64,000 nucleotides of DNA. Origin: JADLHS01 sp049840435 (GTDB lineage Bacteria > Verrucomicrobiota > Verrucomicrobiia > Limisphaerales > JADLHS01). The translations under genes were made by a program, and so were the position numbers. The first letter of the stretch is position 1, and every line of letters begins with the position of its first letter. Below the pieces are notes generated by a model. That model had not been told where the DNA came from. It ran no database searches and was given only the letters and a program-made list of their open reading frames with translations. The stretch lies in contig JASGKY010000016.1 of assembly GCA_049840435.1 (NCBI GenBank), positions 1 through 64,000 of the forward strand, written 5' to 3'. Of this stretch, positions 12,578-20,350 are shown one piece after another.

Positions 12578-13441
12578 ATGGATTTCAATAAACTCATCGG
12601 AGGGTTGGTGTTGAGTTGTTGCGGGGTTGTAGTCAGCGGCGCGGAAATTTCGGCGCCGGATCACCCGCTTCCCGGCATCGTCCTCTATTCAGAAACCCGC
12701 ACCAATCCACCGCAACACTTGTTCATCGCGGAGATCGATCTGACCCATCCCAAAGTGCAGCTTCACGTTTCACCAGGTGGCCCGGATCCGGACGGAGCAG
12801 GGCCATGGGAAACCACTTTGATGCGGCCCACGAAGATTGCGGTGCGGGAGAAATATGATCTGGTGGTGAACGGCGATTTCTTCAGCGCGCGCGGCGTGAA
12901 GGATGCGGAGGGGACGAACTCCGCGTTCCGAGCGGAGATCTGGAGTTCGGTCGTCGGCCCGGCGGTCAGCGGCGGCAAGGTCTGGTCCACGACCACGAAT
13001 GCGCGGCCGTGCCTAGTCGTGAGCAAGACGGGCAAAGTTTCCATCCAGCGCATCAGCCAGCCGCAGGCGGAGGATTGGGAGGTGGTGTCCGGTAACGTGA
13101 TGCTGGTGCGCGAAGGTAAAGCTGTGCCGCACGAAACCAAGGTGCGGCATCCGCGTACCGTAGTGGGGCTGAACAAAGAGGCGACAAAAATGATTTTGCT
13201 GGTCGTGGATGGCCGCAAACCCGGAGTCGCGCTCGGGATGAATTACGACGAACTGGCGGCGGAACTGTTGCGACTGGGTTGTTACACGGCGCTGAATCTG
13301 GACGGCGGCGGCAGTTCCGTGCTGGCCGTGCGCGATCCGGCGAAGAATGAGTTCAAGATTCTGAACGCGCCGACCGATGGTCGCGAGCGCGCGGTGGCGA
13401 ATGTGTTGGGGATTTCGGTGGATGCTTCGACAGGTCGGTGA
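12578..13441 (+). CDS. Phosphodiester glycosidase (NAGPA) family secreted protein
   Basis: The family removes GlcNAc from phosphodiesters in animals; bacterial members are linked to exopolysaccharide or wall glycan metabolism. The key signatures are NGDFF (substrate site), HPRTVVGL, and LNLDGGGSS near the C-terminus, in the order usual for the domain. I chose the ATG at 12578 because it gives a compact signal peptide (LIGGLVLSCCGVVVSGA) and has a GGA upstream. The in-frame ATG at 12542 would add 12 charged residues before the signal. It follows the PPC giant gene by about 100 bp on the same strand. The fold assignment is firm; the substrate is unknown. Confidence 0.85.
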   Translation: MDFNKLIGGLVLSCCGVVVSGAEISAPDHPLPGIVLYSETRTNPPQHLFIAEIDLTHPKVQLHVSPGGPDPDGAGPWETTLMRPTKIAVREKYDLVVNGDFFSARGVKDAEGTNSAFRAEIWSSVVGPAVSGGKVWSTTTNARPCLVVSKTGKVSIQRISQPQAEDWEVVSGNVMLVREGKAVPHETKVRHPRTVVGLNKEATKMILLVVDGRKPGVALGMNYDELAAELLRLGCYTALNLDGGGSSVLAVRDPAKNEFKILNAPTDGRERAVANVLGISVDASTGR

Positions 13442-13443
13442 GT

Positions 13444-13830
13444 TCAGCCCGGCTGGGATTTGGTCTGTATTTTCCACCCAAATTTCTTGGCCATCTCTCT
13501 GACATATCGCTTTTGCGAGCGTAATTCTTTGGCGCGGTCGAGTCGTTCACGGCTGCGTGGGTGGTCAACCTTGGAATCCTGACCGACGATAATACGAACC
13601 TCGTCGCCAACCTTGAGATTCCGGTCTAACCACCGAACAGTCTCCTGTGCAGGAATGACAATGCCACCGACATGAAGGGTAAGCTCCTCCTCTACACTGT
13701 CCGGCTTCTTCGCCAGCGGATGTTCTCCCTTTCGGCGAACCCAAGTGACATGAGCGCCCAATACGCCGAGGTCGCCAACTCCGGCGGTATTGATCTTCTT
13801 TCCGTTCAGATGAATGTGGAATACAGGCAT
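13444..13830 (-). CDS. Conserved hypothetical protein, 128 residues
   Basis: I do not recognise a named family. The protein starts MPVFHIHLNGKKINTAGVGD, has a beta-rich middle (LTLHVGGIVIPAQETVRWL, VGDEVRIIVGQDS), and ends in a basic helical tail (RSRERLDRAKELRSQKRYVREMAKKFGW). No signal peptide or membrane segment is seen, so it is probably cytoplasmic. It is convergent with the NAGPA-like gene, with the two stops only a few bases apart. Coding is supported by the intact frame and sensible composition. Confidence 0.6.
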   Translation of the reverse strand: MPVFHIHLNGKKINTAGVGDLGVLGAHVTWVRRKGEHPLAKKPDSVEEELTLHVGGIVIPAQETVRWLDRNLKVGDEVRIIVGQDSKVDHPRSRERLDRAKELRSQKRYVREMAKKFGWKIQTKSQPG

Positions 13831-13989
13831 AGCGTGAAGTGGCTAACATCTAAGCAGGCCTCGTGTTTTGCAGCCTATCTCGATTCATGGCTGCGACTGT
13901 ATTCAGGTCGGAAAAATCCGTCCAGCGCGGTTTTGTGATCGCCGCAGGCTGGCGGGGATTTGTAAAGCGGTGTGGTGATTCCGCGAGGT

Positions 13990-14070
13990 CTTGGAGTGCG
14001 TCAGCCCTCTGGCGCTTTGGCGTCGCTGGGCTCGCGGTAGAATAGCGCCAGAGGGCTGGCGCACTCTAAG
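13990..14070. repeat. Long imperfect inverted repeat, 27-bp arms
   Basis: Arms 13990-14016 and 14044-14070 are reverse complements except at two positions, and both differences would form G-U pairs in RNA. The loop is 27 nt. The core is AGCGCCAGAGGGCTGGC. There is no T-run, so it is not a classical terminator. It lies in the 280-bp gap between two minus-strand genes and resembles a dispersed intergenic palindrome. Confidence 0.8.
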
Positions 14071-14111
14071 ACGCTGACGCGCGGTTCGGGCGCGCTGGTA
14101 ATCACTGCATT

Positions 14112-15272
14112 CTAGTTTTTGCTTTCGAGGGCGATGGTGGCTTCAAACGTCAGCGTCACCTTCAGCGGTTCATCCGGGGCGACGAGCAGATTTTTTACCT
14201 GATACGTCGCGGCGATTTGTTTCGGGCCGTTGGCGGCGTTCGCCTTGGTTTTCACTTCGAACAACACGGTCTTGTTGGCGGCGAGGCGGAGGGATTTGAG
14301 CGTACTGACATCGGCGGGGTCGCCGACGCGCTCCAGTTCGTAGGTGAGGTCGGAACTGTTGGCGAGTTGCAGGAAGTATTTGTCCTTGCTGGTGAGCTTC
14401 ACGGAGTCCTTCACGAACTTCACCGCTTGCGTGAAGATGGGTTTCAAGAATTGTTCCTCGCCGACGAGTTTGTCGCCGGAATAAACCGCTGTGCGCCGGG
14501 CGAACAACGCGTCCTTGATCGCTTCGCGCGTGCGTTCCTTGGCGAAGACCAGCGTGATGGGGCGATGATCGTTCTCTTCGTTGATGTTGTAATCGAGATT
14601 GAGCGGAGAGTGGATGTCGGAGTTGCTGAGCATGGTGAGTTTCTTCTCGATGGCCCAGCGGTGCGCCTCGGGATAGTAATCGCGTCCGTTCACGACTTCG
14701 ATGCCTTGCAGGAAACCTTTTTCCAGCAGCCACGAATGTTCGTCATACCAGACGGTTTTGCCGTCCTTGAGTTGCGCGTCCCAGCCGGGGTGATTCCAGA
14801 AGATGAACGCGCCTTGCTCGTGGGCGATGCGGGTCTGGTCCTGCCAGTTGGTGGTGGCCAGCGGCAGGGAGTTCGTGAGGAAAATGGCGTTGATGTGGCC
14901 GGGCGGCATCTTGTGCGTGATCTCCGAGCCTTTGATGACGAGCAGGTCGAGGTCGTCGCCGGTTTTGCGGGCGATCTGATAGGAGCGATTGTGATTGGTG
15001 CTGACGTCGGCCTTGTGCGGCTGATACTCGATGTGGTCGGTGATGGCGATGGCATCGAGGCCTTGTCGCCAAGCTTCCTCAGAACGCACGCTCGGCCAGA
15101 CGAGGCCGTCGGAGAACACGGTGTGGATGTGAAAATCGCATTTGAGCGTCACGTAACCAGGCACGTCCGGGATGTTCACCGGCGTGCGGGCGCGGGTGAT
15201 GGGTTCGTGGGCGAATAACCCTTGCGTGAGCAGCGCGGCGACTGCCGCCAACCAAACGGAGCGAGATTGCAT
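14112..15272 (-). CDS. Secreted PHP-domain metal-dependent hydrolase
   Basis: A PHP-fold phosphoesterase-like protein. The metal motifs are clear: DFHIHTVFSDG (motif I), AITDHIE (motif II), an FWNHPGW histidine, and SNSDIHSP near the end of the barrel. The C-terminal 120 residues form a beta-rich domain typical of exported PHP proteins in Verrucomicrobia and Planctomycetes. The ATG at 15272 gives MQSRSVWLAAVAALLTQGLFA, a good signal peptide. The upstream in-frame start at 15308 is less likely. The substrate is unknown; relatives are usually annotated histidinol-phosphatase-like without proof. Confidence 0.85.
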   Translation of the reverse strand: MQSRSVWLAAVAALLTQGLFAHEPITRARTPVNIPDVPGYVTLKCDFHIHTVFSDGLVWPSVRSEEAWRQGLDAIAITDHIEYQPHKADVSTNHNRSYQIARKTGDDLDLLVIKGSEITHKMPPGHINAIFLTNSLPLATTNWQDQTRIAHEQGAFIFWNHPGWDAQLKDGKTVWYDEHSWLLEKGFLQGIEVVNGRDYYPEAHRWAIEKKLTMLSNSDIHSPLNLDYNINEENDHRPITLVFAKERTREAIKDALFARRTAVYSGDKLVGEEQFLKPIFTQAVKFVKDSVKLTSKDKYFLQLANSSDLTYELERVGDPADVSTLKSLRLAANKTVLFEVKTKANAANGPKQIAATYQVKNLLVAPDEPLKVTLTFEATIALESKN

Positions 15273-15444
15273 ACGCTCACTAAAAGCGAATTTGCCGGCG
15301 CGCGTCAAAGCAACATTCCAACATGTTTGGGGAGGCGGAATTTTTTGTCACTCTTCGTCGGTGGTGGAATTGAAAATAAATCTGAACATGAGTGGCAGCG
15401 GGGCGGTCGAACACTTCAACTGAACCAAGGAGCAAAGGAGTAAC

Positions 15445-15723
15445 ATGAAGATCAAGCGATTGAACGTGAATTGGGACAAACAGTTTCCGATGCGGGCGGC
15501 GGTGCAGCTCGTGCGGGTGGCGCGGCGGTTTCGGTCGCGTGTTCTGTTGCGTTTTGGGGCGGAAGTGGCCGATGCGCGCAGCGTCTTGAGCGTCATCATC
15601 CTGGCTTCCAGCCTGACTTCTGGGCTGAGTTCGTCGGTGGACGTGGAAGCGTCCGGCGACGATGAACAGGAAGCGTTGCAAGCGGTGACGGAACAGCTCG
15701 ATGGCGGCACGAAGGTCGGTTGA
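15445..15723 (+). CDS. HPr/Crh-like phosphocarrier-fold protein lacking the active-site histidine
   Basis: A 92-residue protein with the HPr fold. The usual GLHARPA loop reads QFPMRAA here: the His15 position is Pro15, while Arg17 is kept. The regulatory serine falls exactly at Ser46 (ADARSVLS). The C-terminal helix DDEQEALQAVTEQL is as in HPr. A strong Shine-Dalgarno sequence (AAGGAG) lies 5 nt before the ATG. Without His15 it cannot carry PTS phosphate. In Bacillus, Crh has the same pattern (His15 lost, Ser46 kept) and works only in catabolite regulation after HPr kinase phosphorylation. A similar role is an inference. No PTS or hprK gene is in the window. Confidence 0.8.
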   Translation: MKIKRLNVNWDKQFPMRAAVQLVRVARRFRSRVLLRFGAEVADARSVLSVIILASSLTSGLSSSVDVEASGDDEQEALQAVTEQLDGGTKVG

Positions 15724-15783
15724 GCCGGTGCCGGACGGAAAGTTCGCGCTTGGTCTGGCGGTGGCCCCGTGGATACTGCTGGT

Positions 15784-16590
15784 ATGACGCCGCTCTTGGA
15801 AACTATCGCCGCTGCATTGGAGCGTCCGCGGGAGATCACCACGCAGGTCGGCAAACACCTCGATGACACGCATGGCATCGCGCGCGAGGCGATCGGGGCA
15901 TTTCTGGAAACAGAACTTCCCAAGCTCGAGGACTACGAGGTGGACCTGATCCTCTCGCCGCTCTTCACGCCGACGTTGCATGACCAGGTCGCGGTGGCGG
16001 AGTTGCTGGGTGATGAGCCAGTGGCCGCCGCGCAATGGCCGGAGCTGGTGCGCCAACTCGTGGCGCGGCCCACGCGCGCGCCCCTGCGCACCGAAGACGG
16101 TGTCGGGCATCAAATTCCCCTGCGTGAAGTGGTGGTGGAACGTTTTGTCCACCGGCTGCGGCTGGACGGAACGATTGTTGCCGACGTGTTTCGTTTGATC
16201 GGCAGTCTGCCGCAGGCGAGTGATCGCGCCTTGCTCAAGGCGATCGCCCGGCGCTTGGTCTGGGAGAACCCGGGCCGGCGGGAGATTCTGGTGCGCTATC
16301 TGAACGCTGTAGGCGATTCGTTTCATGCCGACGACGCGGTGGCGTTGCTAAAGCTGGTCGAGACTTACGAGCCGGCGGGCACGGCTGATCTGTTGGCCCA
16401 GATTCCGCACTGGCAACAAGTCTTGCGGCAGGAACTCAACGATTCGGGCACGAAACCTTTCTTCAACGAACGCGTCGAGGAGCTGCACGGCGGTGGCCGC
16501 GATCAACGACGGCAGAATCAGGGCCGGATGGCGGCGAAGGAGGCGGAACAGGCCTTTTTGCAGCGGCTCCAGCGGGTCTTGGCGACTTGA
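15784..16590 (+). CDS. Conserved hypothetical protein, alpha-helical
   Basis: I do not recognise this family. It is a 268-residue soluble, mostly helical protein (VVERFVHRLRLDGTIVADVF, LKAIARRLVWENPGRREILV, ADDAVALLKLVETYEPAG) with a basic Gln-rich C-terminus (GRDQRRQNQGRMAAKEAEQ). There is no signal peptide, membrane segment or metal motif. The ATG at 15784 gives MTPLLETIAAALE; the frame stays open to 15769, where a GTG is a possible alternative. It lies 60 bp after the HPr-like gene on the same strand, so the two may be cotranscribed. Confidence 0.6.
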   Translation: MTPLLETIAAALERPREITTQVGKHLDDTHGIAREAIGAFLETELPKLEDYEVDLILSPLFTPTLHDQVAVAELLGDEPVAAAQWPELVRQLVARPTRAPLRTEDGVGHQIPLREVVVERFVHRLRLDGTIVADVFRLIGSLPQASDRALLKAIARRLVWENPGRREILVRYLNAVGDSFHADDAVALLKLVETYEPAGTADLLAQIPHWQQVLRQELNDSGTKPFFNERVEELHGGGRDQRRQNQGRMAAKEAEQAFLQRLQRVLAT

Positions 16591-16649
16591 TGGGCGGGAT
16601 GAATTTCTCTTCCGGCGGCTCCGTCTGATTTGCCGCCCCCATTCACGAT

Positions 16650-17231
16650 ATGAAAAACAATCGTCTTCATTTTGCTTGCTTCGTCTTATCGCTCGTTGGG
16701 ATTTTTGTGCTAACCCAAGTAAGAGCCGACGATTTCAGGCCCGAGCCTGGTTACGTCAGCCTGTTCAACGGCAAGGACCTTACGGGCTGGGGGTATCGGA
16801 CCAACAACTTCGACGGCAAACTGATCAGTGATGACGGGCGTTACTCGGCGACGAATGGTGCGCTGGTGGTGCATCCGCGGGAGCCGCGCTTGATTCAGAA
16901 AATCTGGACGACGCAGGAATTCTCCAAAGACTTCATCCTCAAACTGGAGTTTCGCGCCGCGACCAATGCCGACAGCGGCATCTACATCCGCGAGCCGCAA
17001 CTGCAATGTCGCGATTACCTCGTGGCCGGGCCGTACAAGAACTTAAAGCAATACAAGCCGCAGGAGTGGAATGAAATCGTTGCCATCGTCACGAACAATG
17101 TGGCGTTCTGCACCTGCAACGGGGAGGTGCTGGAGGCGGCGCTGAAAGTGCCGGAGAAAGGGCCGATCGGGTTTGAGGGTGACCGCGGGCAGATGGAATA
17201 CCGGCGTGTGAGGCTGAAAGAATTGCCGTGA
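16650..17231 (+). CDS. Secreted DUF1080 (3-keto-disaccharide hydrolase family) protein
   Basis: 193 residues with a signal peptide (CFVLSLVGIFVLTQVRA) and one DUF1080 jelly-roll domain. The family signatures are SLFNGKDLTGWG near the N-terminus, FILKLEFRAATNADSGIYIR in the middle, and GFEGDRGQMEYRRVRLKEL at the end. The family is very common in Verrucomicrobia and Planctomycetes, and some members hydrolyse 3-keto-glycosides in the periplasm. An ideal hairpin terminator follows at 17258. The family is certain; the sugar is not. Confidence 0.9.
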   Translation: MKNNRLHFACFVLSLVGIFVLTQVRADDFRPEPGYVSLFNGKDLTGWGYRTNNFDGKLISDDGRYSATNGALVVHPREPRLIQKIWTTQEFSKDFILKLEFRAATNADSGIYIREPQLQCRDYLVAGPYKNLKQYKPQEWNEIVAIVTNNVAFCTCNGEVLEAALKVPEKGPIGFEGDRGQMEYRRVRLKELP

Positions 17232-17257
17232 CGAAGTCGGCAGATGCGGTGGAAAAG

Positions 17258-17285
17258 AAAAGCGCGGGCCGAAGCCCGCGCTTTT
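17258..17285 (+). terminator. Strong Rho-independent terminator
   Basis: A perfect 12-bp stem (17258-17269 with 17274-17285; core GCGCGGGC) with loop CGAA, flanked by A and T runs. It lies 26 bp after the DUF1080 stop and could work in both directions. Confidence 0.9.
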
Positions 17286-17294
17286 GAGTTTAGT

Positions 17295-17346
17295 GGTAGG
17301 GCGGCGTTGCTGCGCCGCCAAGGCTGACCGGCAGGTCAGCCCTACC
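17295..17346. repeat. Compound palindrome with three-way-junction layout
   Basis: The outer stem GGTAGGGC (17295-17302) pairs with GCCCTACC (17339-17346). Inside lie two hairpins: GCGGCG/CGCCGC (17301-17306 with 17313-17318) and GCTGACC/GGTCAGC (17323-17329 with 17334-17340, loop GGCA). The ends of the inner stems overlap the outer one by one or two bases. It lies between a terminator and the end of gnd and looks like a dispersed intergenic element. Confidence 0.75.
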
Positions 17347-17348
17347 GA

Positions 17349-18823
17349 TTACACGTTATACGTGCTGCTGCTTGTCGTGCCGCCGCGACCCGTCCAGTTC
17401 GTGTGGAAGAACTCGCCACGCGGTTTGTCCACGCGCTCGTAGGTGTGCGCGCCGAAGTAATCGCGTTGCGCCTGGAGCAGGTTCGCCGGCAACACCGCCG
17501 AGCGATATTGATCGTAGAACGCCAGCGCGGTGCTGAACGCGGGAACGGGGATGCCTTTCTTGGCGGCCGTCGCCACGATGTTGCGCCAGCCCTTCTGCGC
17601 CTTCTTGATTTCGCCGCGGAAATAATCGTCGAGCAGCAGGTTCGCGAGCTTGGGATTGTTATCGTAGGCTTCTTTGATTTTGCCGAGGAAACGGGAGCGG
17701 ATGATGCAGCCGCCGCGCCACATGAGGGCGATGCCACCGTAGTTCAGCGTCCACTTGTATTCCTTGGCCGCCGCGCGCATGAGCATGTAACCCTGTGCAT
17801 AGCTGATGATCTTGGAGGCGTAGAGGGCGCTCTTGATGTCTTCGATGAACGCTTTCTTCTTCTCTGCGTTGGCGGCGATGCTGGAGAGCACCGGGCGCGG
17901 ACCTTTGAGTTTACGCGCGGCCTTGACGCGTTCATCCTTCAACGCCGAGACGCAGCGGGAATAAACCGCTTCCGCCATCAACGTGATCGGGATGCCGAGG
18001 TCTTGCGAGTTAATGACCGTCCACTTGCCCGTGCCTTTCTGGCCGGCGGTGTCGAGGATCTTATCCACGAGCGCGGAACCGTCCTCATCTTTCTTGGCGA
18101 GAATGTCGCGGGAGATTTCGATGAGATAGCTGTCGAGGTCACCCTTGTTCCAGTCGGCAAAGACTTCGCTGCATCTCCTGCGGCGCTCATGCCGAGGCCG
18201 TTCTTCATGATGTTGTAGGCTTCGCAGATGAGCTGCATGTCGCCGTATTCGATGCCGTTGTGGACCATCTTCACGTAATGGCCCGCGCCTTGTTCGCCGA
18301 CCCAATCGCAGCAGGGGACGTTGCCTTCCACTTTCGCGGAGACGGCTTGGAAAATGTCCTTCACATGCGGCCACGCGGCGGGCGAACCGCCGGGCATGAT
18401 GCTCGGGCCTTTGCGCGCGCCTTCTTCACCGCCGCTGACACCGGTGCCGATGTACAGCAGACCTTTGCTTTCGACGTATTTTTGACGGCGATTCGTGTCG
18501 TCGAAGAGCGAGTTGCCGCCGTCAATGATGATATCGCCGGCTTCGAGATGCGGGAGGAGTTGCTCGATGAATTCGTCCACGGGTTTGCCGGCCTTGACGA
18601 GCATCATGACGCGGCGCGGGCGCTTGAGCTTGGAAACCATTTCCTCGATGGAATGCGCGCCGAGGACTTTCGTGCCCTTGGCTTCGTTGGCCAGGAACTG
18701 GTCCACCTTTTCCGTGGTGCGGTTGTAGGCCACGACGATGAAGCCGTGGTCGTTCATGTTGAGGATGAGGTTCTGGCCCATGACGGCCAGACCGATGAGA
18801 GCGATATCGCCAGTAGGTTGCAT
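17349..18823 (-). CDS. gnd: 6-phosphogluconate dehydrogenase (decarboxylating), with one frameshift
   Basis: Oxidative pentose phosphate pathway: oxidises 6-phosphogluconate to ribulose 5-phosphate, CO2 and NADPH in the cytoplasm. The N-terminus has the Rossmann motif IGLAVMGQNLILNM. Next come IIIDGGNSLFDDTNRR and the catalytic region GVSGGEEGARKGPSIMPGG, then VKMVHNGIEYGDMQL with the catalytic Lys and Asn. A frameshift near 18175, just after GLGMSAA, moves the frame. The rest (SEVFADWNKGDLDSYLIEIS ... RDYFGAHTYER) is intact to 17349. Restored length is about 490 residues, normal for the family. The break is probably a sequencing error because both halves are well conserved. Confidence 0.95.
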
Positions 18824-19192
18824 GTTCGTAGTGATAGTCGAAATAACCGAAATTCAGCCGGAACGATACAAAACCCGCGCCTGCCCGCCAGAACAAATTC
18901 CTCATCAAAAGTGCCAGAAGTTAAACGCAAACTGCACCAAGGACTGAATTTATTGGTGGTGCGGTAACATATTCTTTTCCTAAGAAACCAACTTCAGTCG
19001 GCCCTCCTTTGGATGATAATGAGTCTAAAGTGGCTTAGTAATGAGCAGGTCTCGCCATCAAGAATAGCCTGCACGACTTAACTCACTCCTGCTTTTTGCC
19101 GAATATATCTGGCAATGACAATTATTGGATAGGTTTATTGCAGGCGAGTTGTCACCAATAACATTCAATTTCAGCCACCAAGATACGCAACC
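18824..19192. other. Intergenic region between divergent gnd and FIST operon
   Basis: 369 bp, more AT-rich than its surroundings, and expected to hold promoters for both divergent units. I see no ORF with coding character, no RNA gene and no clear operator. Confidence 0.5.
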
Positions 19193-20350
19193 ATGAAAAT
19201 CAGCCAGGCCGTCTGGACTCAAACCGGTCGATTGACGGGCATTGCCACCGATAATTCCAAGGTGCAGCTCGTTTTGGTGTTTGGTGCAACCAGCGTATTG
19301 CGTGATGCCAATTTGATCAGCGACTTACGCAACAGCTTTCCGGTAGCCACTATTGCTGGATGTTCCACCGCGGGTGAAATTTGTGGCACGGCGGTGTTGG
19401 ATGGTGCCGTCGTGGTGACCGCCGTGACATTTGATCAGACTAGCGTGGGTAGCGCGCAGGTCATGCTTTCGGAAACACCGCAAAGTTTTGCTGCCGGCAA
19501 GCGGCTGGCCGAACAGCTGCCTGCGCGTGTTGCGTTCGCGGGGGGGGAGCGCCCGCTGATGCATGTGTTGGTTCTGTCGGATGGCAGTGCCGTCAATGGC
19601 AGCGAATTAGTTCGTGGTCTGACACAACATTTACCGCCGGGTGTCACGTTGACGGGCGGATTGGCCGGCAATGGCGTCGAATTCAACAAAACGCTCGTCG
19701 TGCTCGGTGGCGATGCCCAGGAAGGGGCGTTGTTGGCCTTGGGGTTCTATAGTCACGCATTGAAGGTTGGTTATGGCTCAATGGGTGGTTGGGATACATT
19801 CGGCCCGGATCGCGTCATCACGCGGGCCAAAGGCAATGTGCTTTATGAACTGGATGGGCGCTCGGCGCTTTCACTGTACAAACAATATCTCGGTGACCAT
19901 GCCAAGGATTTACCCGCCAGCGGATTGCTGTTTCCGCTGAGTGTTCGTTCCGGCTCTGGTGCAAAACCCGTGGTCCGAACCATCCTGGCGGTGGATGAAA
20001 AGGAGCAAAGCATGACGTTTGCGGGCCAATTGAATGAAGGTGATTACGCGCGGCTGATGAAAGCGAATTTTGACCGTCTCATTGATGGTGCTACTGGGGC
20101 CGCCCGGACCTGTCATCAGGCAATTGGCCGGGATTCGGCTGAACTGGCGATCCTCATCAGTTGTGTTGGGCGCAAACTGATTCTCGGGCAGCGGATCGAA
20201 GAGGAAGTGGAAAGTGTCCGCGAGGTTCTCGGTGAAAAGGCGGTGCTGACTGGCTTTTATTCCTACGGGGAGATCTCACCGTTCACGCCCGGGGCGAAGT
20301 GCGAATTGCACAATCAAACCATGACCATCACGACGTTTGCAGAAAGCTGA
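19193..20350 (+). CDS. FIST-domain sensory protein
   Basis: 385 residues with a FIST_N domain (QLVLVFGATSVLRDANLIS, then TIAGCSTAGEICG, then VTLTGGLAGNGVEF) followed by FIST_C (YDLDG-type core at NVLYELDGRSALSLYKQYL; C-terminal TGFYSYGEISPF). FIST is an input domain thought to bind small ligands such as amino acids. There is no signal peptide, so it is likely cytoplasmic. Its stop overlaps the ATG of the histidine kinase (TGATG at 20348), so the two are translationally coupled. It probably passes a signal to that kinase. Confidence 0.9.
   Translation: MKISQAVWTQTGRLTGIATDNSKVQLVLVFGATSVLRDANLISDLRNSFPVATIAGCSTAGEICGTAVLDGAVVVTAVTFDQTSVGSAQVMLSETPQSFAAGKRLAEQLPARVAFAGGERPLMHVLVLSDGSAVNGSELVRGLTQHLPPGVTLTGGLAGNGVEFNKTLVVLGGDAQEGALLALGFYSHALKVGYGSMGGWDTFGPDRVITRAKGNVLYELDGRSALSLYKQYLGDHAKDLPASGLLFPLSVRSGSGAKPVVRTILAVDEKEQSMTFAGQLNEGDYARLMKANFDRLIDGATGAARTCHQAIGRDSAELAILISCVGRKLILGQRIEEEVESVREVLGEKAVLTGFYSYGEISPFTPGAKCELHNQTMTITTFAES

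Noticed and set aside
14217..15218. 333-codon ORF on the plus strand opposite the PHP gene
   Set aside because: It is the antisense shadow of a clear PHP-domain gene; GC-rich DNA gives long open antisense frames.
15280..16326. 348-codon minus-strand ORF
   Set aside because: It overlaps the HPr-like gene and its neighbour on the other strand; low-complexity Arg/His/Gln-rich translation.
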